The notes under the pieces were generated by a model. It did not search any database and was not told the DNA's origin. It saw nothing but the letters and a program-made list of their open reading frames with translations. A stretch of DNA of 64,000 nt from Treponema sp. UBA4307. GTDB taxonomy: Bacteria > Spirochaetota > Spirochaetia > Treponematales > Treponemataceae. The stretch covers positions 33,759 through 97,758 of the forward strand of contig DGUP01000046.1 of assembly GCA_002394685.1 (NCBI GenBank). The letters run 5' to 3'. The translations under genes were made by a program, and so were the position numbers. Shown in pieces: positions 17,210-25,302 of the stretch; position 1 is the stretch's first letter, and every line of letters starts with the position of its first letter.

Positions 17210-17816
17210 TTTTGAAGTGGTCATTCCAAAGGATGAAAACATTGATTTTAACCCGGTGGAAGACGGTAAAACCTTTTACGAAAACAGCCTGATTAAAGCA
17301 AGGGCTTTGTGGGAACTGGTTCACGCTCCGGTACTTGCAGATGATTCAGGAATCAGCGTAGATGCACTGGGAGGAATACCAGGTATCTACTCTTCCCGCT
17401 ATGCAGGACCAGACTTTCCTCAGGGAAAAGCTGACGGCAGTAAGTGTCCCCAGGAAGATCAGAACAGATTCCTGATCGAATCCCTGAATAAAAAACTAGA
17501 ATCAGTTGATTTTGAAAGCATCAGGAATTCGGCACAATTTTTAAACGGTCCAAGAAGTGCTCACTACACCTGTGCCATGGTACTTTATCTTGGACCAGAC
17601 AGGCTCTATGTAAGTCAGGACACAATGGAAGGAGCCCTTATTGAAGATATTTCAATGGCCCGGGGAAATGGAGGATTTGGTTATGACCCTATTTTCTATC
17701 TTCCTCAGTATGATAAAACAGCTGCCCAGCTTACTGCAGACGAGAAAAATGCAATTTCCCACAGAGGAAAAGCAACCCGCTCCCTGCTTAAGATAATCGA
17801 TCAGGTTTTACGATAA
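17145..17816 (+). CDS. rdgB: Non-canonical purine NTP pyrophosphatase (RdgB/HAM1)
   Basis: A 223-residue HAM1-family enzyme that hydrolyses dITP, ITP and XTP to monophosphates and so keeps deaminated purines out of DNA. The family start MKIYLATGNLNKKKEM provides the N-terminal TGN loop. ADDSGISVDALGGIPGIYSSRYAG, GNGGFGYDPIF and ISHRGKA are all present. I place the start at 17145 because it gives the conserved N-terminus; 13 extra codons of the open frame upstream are not conserved-looking. This start lies 65 bp inside the upstream sigma-like gene, an unusually long overlap. A ribosome site (AAGGAT) is about 14 nt away, so translation may depend on coupling. Confidence 0.93.
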   Translation: MKIYLATGNLNKKKEMAEILSDFEVVIPKDENIDFNPVEDGKTFYENSLIKARALWELVHAPVLADDSGISVDALGGIPGIYSSRYAGPDFPQGKADGSKCPQEDQNRFLIESLNKKLESVDFESIRNSAQFLNGPRSAHYTCAMVLYLGPDRLYVSQDTMEGALIEDISMARGNGGFGYDPIFYLPQYDKTAAQLTADEKNAISHRGKATRSLLKIIDQVLR

Positions 17817-17820
17817 AAAA

Positions 17821-17858
17821 AAATGGCTTGATGAAATTTTTTTCTTCAAGCCATTTTT
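17821..17858. terminator. Bidirectional terminator between rdgB and the PDZ-like gene
   Basis: AAATGGCTTGA and TCAAGCCATTT form an 11-bp stem. A T-rich tail lies on each strand, serving rdgB rightward and the 17895 gene leftward. Confidence 0.85.
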
Positions 17859-17894
17859 ACACTCTGTTTTTAGAGAGATATTAAGTGCAGAAAG

Positions 17895-18335
17895 TTAGAA
17901 ATAGATTAAGATTGTTCTATCATTCTCTCCATAATGTCTGATATAAAATTCCCAGGAAGAACGATCACTATTCCCGTTAATGATGTTTAAAACGTTTATC
18001 AGGTCTGCACTTTTATTTATACTCCATGCTTCCGTCCTATAAATATCACACTTTTTAATGGAATCATACTCAACATACTGAGTGTGCTTTACACTGAATA
18101 TTAAATCTCCCGGTTTAATTCCGGCTAAATCCGCTTTTGATCCTTTCTCTACTGAATAAACATAAAGACCATAGATTATTTCTGGCTCCCCTGGAGTTTC
18201 ATAATACAAACCTTTTGATATTTTTTCAGAATCAGTTAAATCCACAACATTTAGTCCCAATTTTGTACTTTTTTGGGCAAAAGCTGAGAGAATACATAAA
18301 GAAATCAGCATAGAAAGTGCAATTATTTTTTTCAT
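17895..18335 (-). CDS. Small secreted PDZ-like protein
   Basis: A 146-residue protein with a signal peptide (KKIIALSMLISLCILSAFAQ). The mature part contains one PDZ-like fold: a GLYVYSVEKGSKADLAGIKPGDLIFSV segment typical of PDZ beta2-alpha1-beta3, then a second half with ADLINVLNIING. No protease domain is attached, so it is probably a periplasmic peptide-binding or scaffold protein. The start is the ATG at 18335, preceded by GTGAGGTTAAGA; a GTG four codons earlier overlaps that site. It is divergent from the flaB unit and shares a 350-bp spacer with it. Function unknown. Confidence 0.83.
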   Translation of the reverse strand: MKKIIALSMLISLCILSAFAQKSTKLGLNVVDLTDSEKISKGLYYETPGEPEIIYGLYVYSVEKGSKADLAGIKPGDLIFSVKHTQYVEYDSIKKCDIYRTEAWSINKSADLINVLNIINGNSDRSSWEFYIRHYGENDRTILIYF

Positions 18336-18498
18336 TCTTAACCTCACTTATAATTTAATTTGTGAAATTACTCATGCATAAATAAACTGCAGAGTAAAGT
18401 CACTATACAAAAAAAAAAGTAGTTTGTCCATAATTGAACATTTGACAGAAAATAGTTCCTCTGAATAAAAAAAATTTAAATTTTTTAAAAAAAAATGT

Positions 18499-18526
18499 TA
18501 AAGAAATTTTATAGTAGTGCCGATAG
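18499..18526 (+). promoter_or_regulatory. Sigma-28-type promoter of flaB1
   Basis: TAAAG at 18499, then GCCGATAG at 18519-18526, with 16 nt between TAAA and the -10 box. This fits the flagellar sigma-28 pattern with one base changed in the -10. The predicted start near 18533 gives a leader of about 150 nt. Confidence 0.75.
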
Positions 18527-18586
18527 TGAAAATGTAGTGTTGTAAACCTTAAGCTTCGTAGAAGAAGAGGCTCTCAATATTACACC

Positions 18587-18633
18587 GTAAAAGATTGCAG
18601 ATGTAGCCTTGTTAAACAGATGTAATCTTTTAC
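18587..18633 (+). other. Hairpin 1 of the flaB1 leader RNA
   Basis: GTAAAAGATTGCA (18587-18599) pairs with TGTAATCTTTTAC (18621-18633), 13 bp with one G-U, around a 21-nt loop. It is directly followed by the AGGA-loop hairpin and may protect the mRNA or present it for regulation. Confidence 0.65.
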
Positions 18634-18636
18634 ACC

Positions 18637-18658
18637 CAGGCAGAAAGGATTTTGCCTG
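18637..18658 (+). promoter_or_regulatory. Candidate CsrA-binding hairpin in the flaB1 leader
   Basis: CAGGCAGAA pairs with TTTTGCCTG, leaving the tetraloop AGGA (18646-18649). GGA in a hairpin loop is the canonical CsrA recognition element. A second GGA lies in the CGGAGGAAC ribosome site 20 nt downstream, the two-site layout known from flagellin leaders controlled by CsrA and FliW. Binding itself is inference. Confidence 0.65.
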
Positions 18659-18685
18659 ATTTACATTTCCACGGAGGAACAAACT

Positions 18686-19546
18686 ATGGTAATCAACCAC
18701 AACATGTCCGCTATTTATTCCAATCGTACTCTGGGCGTTACAGGTATCAGCTTACAGAAGGATATGGAAAAACTTTCATCTGGCGAAAAAATCAACCGCG
18801 CAGGCGACGACGCTTCAGGACTCGCAGTATCTGAAAAAATGCGTTCTCAGATTCGCGGTTTGAATCAGGCTTCTAAGAATGCAGCAAACGGTATCAGCTT
18901 CATCCAGACAACAGAAGGTTATCTGCAGGAAACAACTGACATCATTCAGCGCATCCGCGAACTTGCAGTACAGAGCTCAAACGGTATCTACAGCGATGAA
19001 GACCGCATGCAGATTCAGGTTGAAGTTTCTCAGCTCGTTCAGGAAGTTGACCGCATTGCATCTCAGGCACAGTTCAACGGTATGAACATGCTTACAGGTC
19101 GCTTTGCTCAGCCAACAGGTGAAAACGTACCAACAGGATCTATGTGGCTCCACATTGGTGCAAATATGGACCAGCGTATGCAGGTTTATATTGGTACAAT
19201 GTCATCAGCTGCTCTTGGAATCCGCAATGTTGGTTCAGAAGAGATTATGACTCTTGCGGCTCCGGATGATGCCAACCGCGCAATTGGTACTCTTGATGAA
19301 GCTATCAAACGCATCAACAAGCAGAGAGCTGATCTTGGTGCATACCAGAATCGTCTCGAATATGCTGTAAAGGGACTTGATGTAGCTGCTGAAAATACAC
19401 AGGCATCTGAATCAAGAATCCGCGATACAGATATGGCTGCTCAGATGGTAGACTTTACTAAGAATCAGGTACTTACACAGGCAGGAACAGCAATGCTGGC
19501 TCAGGCTAACTCTCAGTCTCAGACAGTCTTGTCTTTGCTCCAGTAG
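18686..19546 (+). CDS. flaB: Flagellin core protein FlaB (copy 1)
   Basis: A 286-residue flagellin of the spirochete FlaB class, which forms the core of the periplasmic flagellar filament. The D0/D1 ends are strongly conserved: MVINHNMSAIYSNRTLG and LSSGEKINRAGDDASGLAVS at the N-terminus, and SRIRDTDMAAQMVDFTK with QAGTAMLAQANSQSQTVLSLLQ at the C-terminus. The middle domain is short, as expected for FlaB, and no signal peptide is present, consistent with type III export. CGGAGGAAC precedes the ATG. Codon use is richer in C/G-ending codons (CGC for Arg) than in neighbouring genes, consistent with very high expression. Sigma-28 promoter and CsrA-type leader upstream; terminator hairpin downstream. 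Confidence 0.97.
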   Translation: MVINHNMSAIYSNRTLGVTGISLQKDMEKLSSGEKINRAGDDASGLAVSEKMRSQIRGLNQASKNAANGISFIQTTEGYLQETTDIIQRIRELAVQSSNGIYSDEDRMQIQVEVSQLVQEVDRIASQAQFNGMNMLTGRFAQPTGENVPTGSMWLHIGANMDQRMQVYIGTMSSAALGIRNVGSEEIMTLAAPDDANRAIGTLDEAIKRINKQRADLGAYQNRLEYAVKGLDVAAENTQASESRIRDTDMAAQMVDFTKNQVLTQAGTAMLAQANSQSQTVLSLLQ

Positions 19547-19560
19547 TGTAGTATTATTTA

Positions 19561-19603
19561 AGCAGGGTTAGTGTTTACTTTTTTTAACACTACCCTGCTG
19601 ACT
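19561..19603 (+). terminator. Hairpin terminator after flaB1
   Basis: GCAGGGTTAGTGTT and AACACTACCCTGC form a 13-bp stem with one bulged T and a T-rich loop. No T run follows immediately, so termination may be partial, with the stem stabilising the flaB1 mRNA end. Confidence 0.65.
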
Positions 19604-19900
19604 GTGCGGACTCTTCTTTTTTAATACATCCTGCGTTTTCAAGAAATCCGTTTTAACAGACAGCCTCTGCCCATATTTTAGAGTGGGCATAGATCTTTGA
19701 AAACTGTCCTTTATGAATCCGTTTATAACGGTATGGGCGGTTACTATTTAAAATTCTTTGACAAGGCATTGAATTAATAGTAACGGTTCCTGCTGTATGG
19801 GTCTAAAACAACTGCTGGGGGCGCAAAAACCAGCGGTTGCCCGCATAAACAGGCATAAATCATGATGATTTATGTACAAAGATACATGGAGGGCAAATAT
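19604..19900 (+). promoter_or_regulatory. Structured non-coding leader of flaB2
   Basis: This 297-nt non-coding stretch holds several inverted repeats: TGCCCA/TGGGCA (19668-19689), CCGTT/AACGG (19718-19730), GTTACTATT/AATAGTAAC (19740-19784), CAACTGCTGG/CCAGCGGTTG (19809-19839) and CATAAATCA/TGATTTATG (19854-19874). A TTGACA lies at 19758-19763 inside the third, without a convincing -10. No sigma-28 box was found. The last hairpin sits just before the ATGGAGGG ribosome site. A regulatory RNA role is inference. Confidence 0.55.
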
Positions 19901-20752
19901 ATGATTATTAATCATAACATGAGCTCAATGTTCGCAAACCGTGAACTTGGAATTTCTAATTCCGAATTAATGGGCAACATTGAAAAGCTTAGCTCAGGTG
20001 AAAAAATCAACCGTGCTGGCGATGATGCTTCAGGTCTTGCCGTATCTGAAAAGATGCGTTCTCAGATCAGAGGTTTGAATCAGGCAAACAGAAATGTACA
20101 GAATGGAATTTCTTTCATTCAGTCAACAGAAGGATATCTTCAGGAAACAACAGATATTCTGCAGCGTATCCGTGAACTTTCGGTTCAGTCAGCAAACGGA
20201 ATCTACAGCGATGAAGACCGTATGCAGATCCAGGTTGAAGTAAGCCAGCTCGTTGCAGAAGTTGACCGCATTGCAAGTCAGGCTCAGTTTAACGGCATGA
20301 CACTTCTTACAGGAAGATTCTCTTCAGATTCTACCACAGCAGATGCAATGCAGTTCCAGGTTGGTGCAAACATGGACCAGAATGTAAATGCTTACATTGG
20401 TACAATGACAGCACAGGCATTGGGATTAAGAAATATAAGTGACAACGCTCAGCTTACAATTTCTACACCTGATACCGCCAACATTGCTATTGGAACACTT
20501 GATAACGCACTTAAAATCGTTAACAAGCAAAGAGCAGATCTTGGTGCATACCAGAACCGCTTTGAAATGGCATCTGACGGCATTGGAATAGCAGCAGAAA
20601 ATCTGCAGAGTGCAGAATCAAGAATTCGTGATACAGACATGGCAGAAGCTATGGTTGATTACACAAAGAATTCAATTCTTACTCAGGCAGGAACAGCAAT
20701 GCTTGCACAGGCTAACAGTCAGTCGCAGAACGTACTGGCATTGCTTCAATAA
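19901..20752 (+). CDS. flaB: Flagellin core protein FlaB (copy 2)
   Basis: A 283-residue FlaB paralogue of the upstream flagellin, with near-identical D0/D1 blocks (LSSGEKINRAGDDASGLAVS, EKMRSQIRGLNQA, QAGTAMLAQANSQSQ) and most differences in the central region (SSDSTTADAMQF against AQPTGENVPTG). It starts MIINHNMSSMFANRELG at 19901, supported by GGAGGG at normal spacing; the 13 extra in-frame codons upstream form part of a leader hairpin. Spirochete filaments are usually built from several FlaB isoforms, so this is a second core subunit. Its long structured leader and the lack of a visible sigma-28 box suggest regulation different from copy 1. Confidence 0.97.
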   Translation: MIINHNMSSMFANRELGISNSELMGNIEKLSSGEKINRAGDDASGLAVSEKMRSQIRGLNQANRNVQNGISFIQSTEGYLQETTDILQRIRELSVQSANGIYSDEDRMQIQVEVSQLVAEVDRIASQAQFNGMTLLTGRFSSDSTTADAMQFQVGANMDQNVNAYIGTMTAQALGLRNISDNAQLTISTPDTANIAIGTLDNALKIVNKQRADLGAYQNRFEMASDGIGIAAENLQSAESRIRDTDMAEAMVDYTKNSILTQAGTAMLAQANSQSQNVLALLQ

Positions 20753-20817
20753 AGAATAAAAAGTAACAGCTTTAGACTTGAGAGATATCTGGATGTCATC
20801 TTTTTTGACTAAAGCTT

Positions 20818-20853
20818 ATGAAAATGAGGTTGGGTGCGCCCCCTGCCTCACTT
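20818..20853 (+). other. Hairpin in the flaB2-flaG spacer
   Basis: GAAAATGAGG pairs with CCTCACTTTC (one mismatch), with GGG/CCC stacking inside. It is placed about 10 nt before the flaG ribosome site. It has no T run, so it is more likely an mRNA processing or stability element than a terminator. A weaker AGCTTTAG/CTAAAGCT pair lies just upstream. Confidence 0.5.
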
Positions 20854-20874
20854 TCAAAAATCAGGAGGAGGCCT

Positions 20875-21261
20875 ATGAATACAATCAACAGTACGAATGG
20901 GCAGATTATGGCAATGGATGGCCATGCATTAAACTCGATTTCAGATATTTCAAGCGGAAGAAAGGTTTTTATGTTTCCTAACGAAGGAGCTTTACCTAAT
21001 GGAGCTGCTGAAGTTTCTGAAAATCTTTCAAAGTCTCATAAAGGCTCGGGTGCAAGCATAGAAGAAATTCAGCGTGTATCCGAAGAAGTAATGGGACACA
21101 CTTTAAAGTTCAACGTAAATAGTGATTCAGGTAAGGTCGTAGTTAAAGTCATCAACCCTAACAGTGGTGAAGTTATACGCGAAATTCCTACAGAAGAGAT
21201 CCAGAAGCTTCAGGCACATTTGAAAATGCAGCAGGGTCTACTTTTCGATGAAACTATTTAA
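20875..21261 (+). CDS. flaG: FlaG-family flagellar protein
   Basis: A 128-residue FlaG-like protein. The C-terminal half carries the family pattern: amphipathic helix, then LKFNVNSDSGKVVVKVINPNSGEVIREIPTEEIQKLQAHLKM. FlaG-family proteins influence filament length and are commonly encoded just before fliD, as here. AGGAGGCCT fixes the start at 20875; codons upstream in the same frame belong to the spacer hairpin. The N-terminal 50 residues are low in conserved features. A strong TTCG-loop hairpin separates it from fliD. Confidence 0.85.
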   Translation: MNTINSTNGQIMAMDGHALNSISDISSGRKVFMFPNEGALPNGAAEVSENLSKSHKGSGASIEEIQRVSEEVMGHTLKFNVNSDSGKVVVKVINPNSGEVIREIPTEEIQKLQAHLKMQQGLLFDETI

Positions 21262-21273
21262 CGGTATAATCAT

Positions 21274-21319
21274 TTAACTTATGGAGCCTGGATTTCGATC
21301 CAGGTTACCTTTAAGTTAA
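21274..21319 (+). other. UUCG-capped hairpin between flaG and fliD
   Basis: CCTGGAT-TTCG-ATCCAGG (21287-21304) is a perfect 7-bp stem with a stable tetraloop. Outer arms TTAACTTA/TAAGTTAA close the structure just before the fliD ribosome site. No T run. Probably an mRNA stability or attenuation element. Confidence 0.6.
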
Positions 21320-21332
21320 AAGGAAGAGTAAA

Positions 21333-23402
21333 GTGTCAAGTGGACTCGCAATACCAGGCGTAACTGATAAATATAAGACCAATGATCTCGTTGAAGCCTT
21401 GATGGCTACTGAAAGAATACCATTGGAGAGAGAACAAGCTACTCTTGAAACTTATCAAAATCAACAGGCCGCCTGGCGCGATGTCAATCAACGGATGTCT
21501 ACCCTGCGCACCAGCGTAAAGAATCTTTATTCATTTGAAAATCCTTTTTCTAACAGACTGGGAGAATCTTCAGACCCGGACGCAATAACTGTAGATGCAT
21601 CGAGAAATGCAGATTTCGGATCATTTAAAGTTGATGTTGTTCATCCCGCCACAGCAGACAGATTCTTAAGCGGAAATATAGATAAAAATATGACCGTTCC
21701 TCAGGGAAGATACACTTTTCAGGTAGGAGATAAAACAATCGACTATAACTGGAAAGGTGGTAAACTTTCTGAATTTATTACAGGTCTTAACAAGAGAGGC
21801 GGTGAAACTCTAAAAGCCACAACTATCGGCATTTCACCTACAAAATCAGCCCTTCTCATTGAAAGTCTTATTCCAGGAACTGAGCACAGGCTTATTTTGA
21901 AAAATGATGCCCTGTCCTTTGCAAAATCAATTGAAATGGTAGGTGACGCTGATGTTCAGACAACAAAACTGGATATTAGTACAAGCGCCTTAAAAAAGCC
22001 TAAATCAATTACAGAAACAAACAAGCAGGAAGGAATGCCTGCAATCACAAATGCAAATGTGAGAAGCAGTGAAGAAAACATAACAGTAGCACCTCGGGGA
22101 GGTTTTGAACTTGCCATTCCGGATGAAATTAAAAACAATCCCAATGCTGTTCTGGAATTTACTCTGACAACAAAAGAAACTGAAGATATAACAAAAGAAA
22201 TTAATGAAAAAGCACATGGTCCGGAACTTCCAGATCCTGGATCTATCAACTTTCACGGAATCATTGTGCCAAATGATGAGAGCCAGACCACGGCAAAAGT
22301 TCCAGAAACTTCAAATGCAAAGGATCTTATTCCTATTTCTGATGATGATATTGTTTTTATAAGAAATGATTTTGGAATTGAAACTCAGGTAGAAGATTCA
22401 TCAATTGAAGATGACGGTAACGGAAATAAGACTGTTAAAATCAAAATGTCAGACTACCCTAATGCCCAGGCTTTAATTATCAGAAATTCAAATACAGGTA
22501 AAGAAATAACTTTAAGCCGTCCAGAAGCCTACGATGCAAGTACAGCCCTGGGATTTGAACCAAAACATGCAATCTCTACAGCTGAAGATGCTGTTATCAA
22601 GTATGAAGGTATTACTATTACCCGAAGCACAAATGACATTGATGATGTAGTTCCTAATGTAACCCTTCACCTTCATGAAGCAACTGAAAAAACTGCAACA
22701 ATCACAATCAAGCCTGATAAAGAAAGTGCAAAAGATGCCCTTATTACTTTTGTAGGACAATATAATCAGGTACTTGCAGAAATTAATATTCTTACTTCAA
22801 ATAAGCCTGAAGTTATTTCCGAACTGGACTATTTAAGTGATGATGAAGTTACTAAAGCTGAAAGCCAGCTCGGTATGTTTATGAGTGAATTCAGCCTTAC
22901 AAACGAGCGTACAACTTTTCAGAGAATAATATCTTCGCCATATGCTTTTACAGATGATGCAAGTATTACCATGCTTTCTCAGATTGGTATTTCAACAAAT
23001 GCTTCATCCGGTAGTACAGGATATAACGCAGCACAGTTAAGAGGTTACCTTGAAATCGATGAAAAAAAGCTGGATGCAGTACTGGACAATAACCTCGATT
23101 TGATTAAAAATCTTTTTGGTTACGATACAGATGGGGATCTGGTAATTGATAACGGTATAGGTTTCCTGCTGGATCAGCGTCTTGGTGCATGGACTTCTAC
23201 AGGCGGTATAATTGCTACAAAAAATGCAAGCCTCAAAACAAGAATTGACACTTCCAATAAAAAAATTGCAACTCTGGAAGATCAGCTTAATAAAAAAGAA
23301 GCTGAACTTAAACAGAAGTATGCCACAATGGAAGGAACGTTAAATTCACTTGAAAGTCAGCAGTCTTCAATCAATAATACTTTTAATAATAAAAAGAATT
23401 AA
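21333..23402 (+). CDS. fliD: Flagellar filament cap protein FliD
   Basis: A 689-residue FliD/HAP2. The N-terminal domain reads LAIPGVTDKYKTNDLVEALMATERIPLEREQ at intervals matching FliD_N. A large variable middle follows, and the C-terminal FliD_C block contains ESAKDALITFVGQYNQVLAEIN and IDEKKLDAVLDNNLDLIKNLFG, closing with a coiled coil (KNASLKTRIDTSNKKIATLEDQLNKKEAELKQ region). FliD caps the filament and promotes flagellin polymerisation. It begins with GTG at 21333, preceded by AAAGGAAGAG. It follows flaG and precedes an unknown sigma-28-linked gene, the late-filament gene order seen in spirochetes. Confidence 0.94.
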   Translation: MSSGLAIPGVTDKYKTNDLVEALMATERIPLEREQATLETYQNQQAAWRDVNQRMSTLRTSVKNLYSFENPFSNRLGESSDPDAITVDASRNADFGSFKVDVVHPATADRFLSGNIDKNMTVPQGRYTFQVGDKTIDYNWKGGKLSEFITGLNKRGGETLKATTIGISPTKSALLIESLIPGTEHRLILKNDALSFAKSIEMVGDADVQTTKLDISTSALKKPKSITETNKQEGMPAITNANVRSSEENITVAPRGGFELAIPDEIKNNPNAVLEFTLTTKETEDITKEINEKAHGPELPDPGSINFHGIIVPNDESQTTAKVPETSNAKDLIPISDDDIVFIRNDFGIETQVEDSSIEDDGNGNKTVKIKMSDYPNAQALIIRNSNTGKEITLSRPEAYDASTALGFEPKHAISTAEDAVIKYEGITITRSTNDIDDVVPNVTLHLHEATEKTATITIKPDKESAKDALITFVGQYNQVLAEINILTSNKPEVISELDYLSDDEVTKAESQLGMFMSEFSLTNERTTFQRIISSPYAFTDDASITMLSQIGISTNASSGSTGYNAAQLRGYLEIDEKKLDAVLDNNLDLIKNLFGYDTDGDLVIDNGIGFLLDQRLGAWTSTGGIIATKNASLKTRIDTSNKKIATLEDQLNKKEAELKQKYATMEGTLNSLESQQSSINNTFNNKKN

Positions 23403-23434
23403 TAATCTGTTGCTTTTTCCCCATTTTCTTTATT

Positions 23435-23458
23435 TAAAATCCTCTTTTATGCCGATAA
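23435..23458 (+). promoter_or_regulatory. Sigma-28-type -10 box upstream of the 23550 gene
   Basis: GCCGATAATAA at 23451 is identical over 11 bases to the box at 14319. The best -35 candidate, TAAA at 23435-23438, is only 12 nt away, shorter than the normal 15, so the promoter is less certain. Confidence 0.5.
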
Positions 23459-23549
23459 TAATATGGTGATTAAGTCTTTGTTATTTAACTTGACTTTTAC
23501 AAATCATCATTCAAAATATAAATAGTGGCTGCTATTTAAGGATACATCT

Positions 23550-24143
23550 ATGGAATTACGTGTAAATGGACAGAAAATTGATATTACTCTGGAAGGTGAA
23601 AAAACTGTTGGACAGGTTTTAAAGGCCTGGGAAAGTGAGGCAGCTAAAAATGATGCTACAACCATCAGTATAAAATTAAATGGTCAGGAAATTTCTGCAG
23701 ATGATTTTGAATCTGCAATTCAGAAGCCTATTGAAGACAATACATTACTTGAACTCTCTATTGTCACAAAGGCTGAAATTCAGGCAACCTTCAGGGAATG
23801 CGGACAGGCCTTTGAAAATTATGTCAGTCAGCTTAAAGAAATTCCAGTCCTGTTACAAAGCGGTAAGGAGGCAGCAGCAAATAAGACTATAGCAGATTTT
23901 GCGGAAGTTATTGATTTGTTTTGTCATACAGCAGCGCTTTCTGCCCTTTTTCCTGATGTTTATCAGGCAGTTAAGATTGGAGACAAAGCAATTGAAACTT
24001 TCTTTGAGGAATTTGCACCGGTTCTTAAAGATTTCGAAGATGCATTCCAGAATAAGGATACTGTATCTGTAGGAGACCTGGCAGAATATGAAATTTCCCC
24101 ACGGCTTGAAGAAATTTCATCAGCAATAAAACAAGCTTTTTAG
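23550..24143 (+). CDS. Flagellar-cluster protein of unknown function
   Basis: A 197-residue acidic cytoplasmic-looking protein. The first ~75 residues form a beta-grasp-like pattern (MELRVNGQKIDITLEGEKTV, then TISIKLNGQEI). The rest is all helical (FENYVSQLKEIPVLLQSGKEAA and FCHTAALSALFPDVYQAVKIG). It has no signal peptide, and no family was recognised. A GCCGATAA box 99 bp upstream and its position between fliD and a PilZ gene argue for a motility role, possibly an export chaperone or regulator for the filament proteins; no canonical FliS is seen in the window. The chaperone idea is inference only. Confidence 0.8.
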   Translation: MELRVNGQKIDITLEGEKTVGQVLKAWESEAAKNDATTISIKLNGQEISADDFESAIQKPIEDNTLLELSIVTKAEIQATFRECGQAFENYVSQLKEIPVLLQSGKEAAANKTIADFAEVIDLFCHTAALSALFPDVYQAVKIGDKAIETFFEEFAPVLKDFEDAFQNKDTVSVGDLAEYEISPRLEEISSAIKQAF

Positions 24144-24166
24144 TGACGTAAGCAGAGGAGAGGCTT

Positions 24167-25243
24167 ATGAGCGGAGATGGACAATTATTAGCAGCAAGAT
24201 CTAATGCGGCAGTTTATACATTCATCCTGATTGCAATTGCAGTACTGGTTGCCATTCTTCTCCTCTACATTGTTCTTAAAAAGATGAAAAAAACTCCATC
24301 CTTTTCAGAATGGAAGACAAAACAAAAAGATATGCCTACAAAAAGGGCAAATGTTACAGCACTTGCTCAAGCAGCGAAATTGACAGAAGATGAAATTGAG
24401 CTTCTCTGGACAATTTGCCGCAGGTACAGGCTGACAAATATAGAATATCTTTATAAGGACAATAAAACTATTGATCCTGCTTTTAAGGATTATTACAGGG
24501 AATTATCCAGGGGAAAGGAAAACGATGAAATTATCAGAAATCTTTTTTCCCTTAGATATAAAATGGAGAAACTTAGAGCATCGAAACTCTATTTGACTTC
24601 AACAAAAAGAATAGCTGAAGGAACTGAATTTAATTATTTTGCAGATGGAAGAAAATTTATCTTTACCTTAACAGATAAGGATGAATACGGATGCTGGTTA
24701 AAATGCCCGAAACTTCTTAGTAATTCTCAGTTTAAGCCGGAACCTCTTGCAAAAATTAATATTTCCTTCAACTTGAAGCAGCACGTTACTTTCGGCCTCA
24801 CAATAAGAGTAATCCGCTATGAAACCAGAAAGGACGGAGAAGAGTATCTGTTTTTCAACCACAATGATCACCTTATTCCACTCCAGAGACGTATTGCAAA
24901 GAGACTTGATGTATCTTCAACCTGCACTTTTTCTGCGGTTGATGTAATTTATGACGGAGAAAATAAAGCTGTATACAAGAAGAAAGAAAAATCTTACCAG
25001 GGCCATCTCATGGATATTTCCTGCGGAGGCTGTAAGATGTCTTCTTCCATGCCCATAAAAGATGGTCAGTTGATTCATATTGATATTGTATATGAAGACA
25101 AACTTGATCTTCATCTTTTTGGTAAAATTCTTAGAACCGGCCGTTCAAAGATTAATGCAGAATATGTTCTCCACATTCAATTCATTAACATAAAAACTTC
25201 AGTGCAGAACACAATTTATGCTTTTGTTTACAATTACTTGTGA
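24167..25243 (+). CDS. Membrane-anchored PilZ-domain protein
   Basis: A 358-residue protein with one N-terminal membrane helix (residues 15-37), a long helical linker (60-150), a YcgR-N-like beta region (about 155-235) and a C-terminal PilZ domain. The cyclic-di-GMP motif is visible as RRIAKR at 241-246 and DISCGG at 283-288, matching RxxxR and D/NxSxxG. It probably senses c-di-GMP at the inner membrane and modulates flagellar function, given its place after fliD and the unknown flagellar gene. GAGGAGAGG precedes the ATG. There are 23 bp to the upstream gene, so co-transcription is likely. Confidence 0.88.
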   Translation: MSGDGQLLAARSNAAVYTFILIAIAVLVAILLLYIVLKKMKKTPSFSEWKTKQKDMPTKRANVTALAQAAKLTEDEIELLWTICRRYRLTNIEYLYKDNKTIDPAFKDYYRELSRGKENDEIIRNLFSLRYKMEKLRASKLYLTSTKRIAEGTEFNYFADGRKFIFTLTDKDEYGCWLKCPKLLSNSQFKPEPLAKINISFNLKQHVTFGLTIRVIRYETRKDGEEYLFFNHNDHLIPLQRRIAKRLDVSSTCTFSAVDVIYDGENKAVYKKKEKSYQGHLMDISCGGCKMSSSMPIKDGQLIHIDIVYEDKLDLHLFGKILRTGRSKINAEYVLHIQFINIKTSVQNTIYAFVYNYL

Positions 25244-25302
25244 GTTAAGCATGAAATCATAAATTATTGTGTTAAACTGAAAAATAGGATAATGTATACT
25301 TT

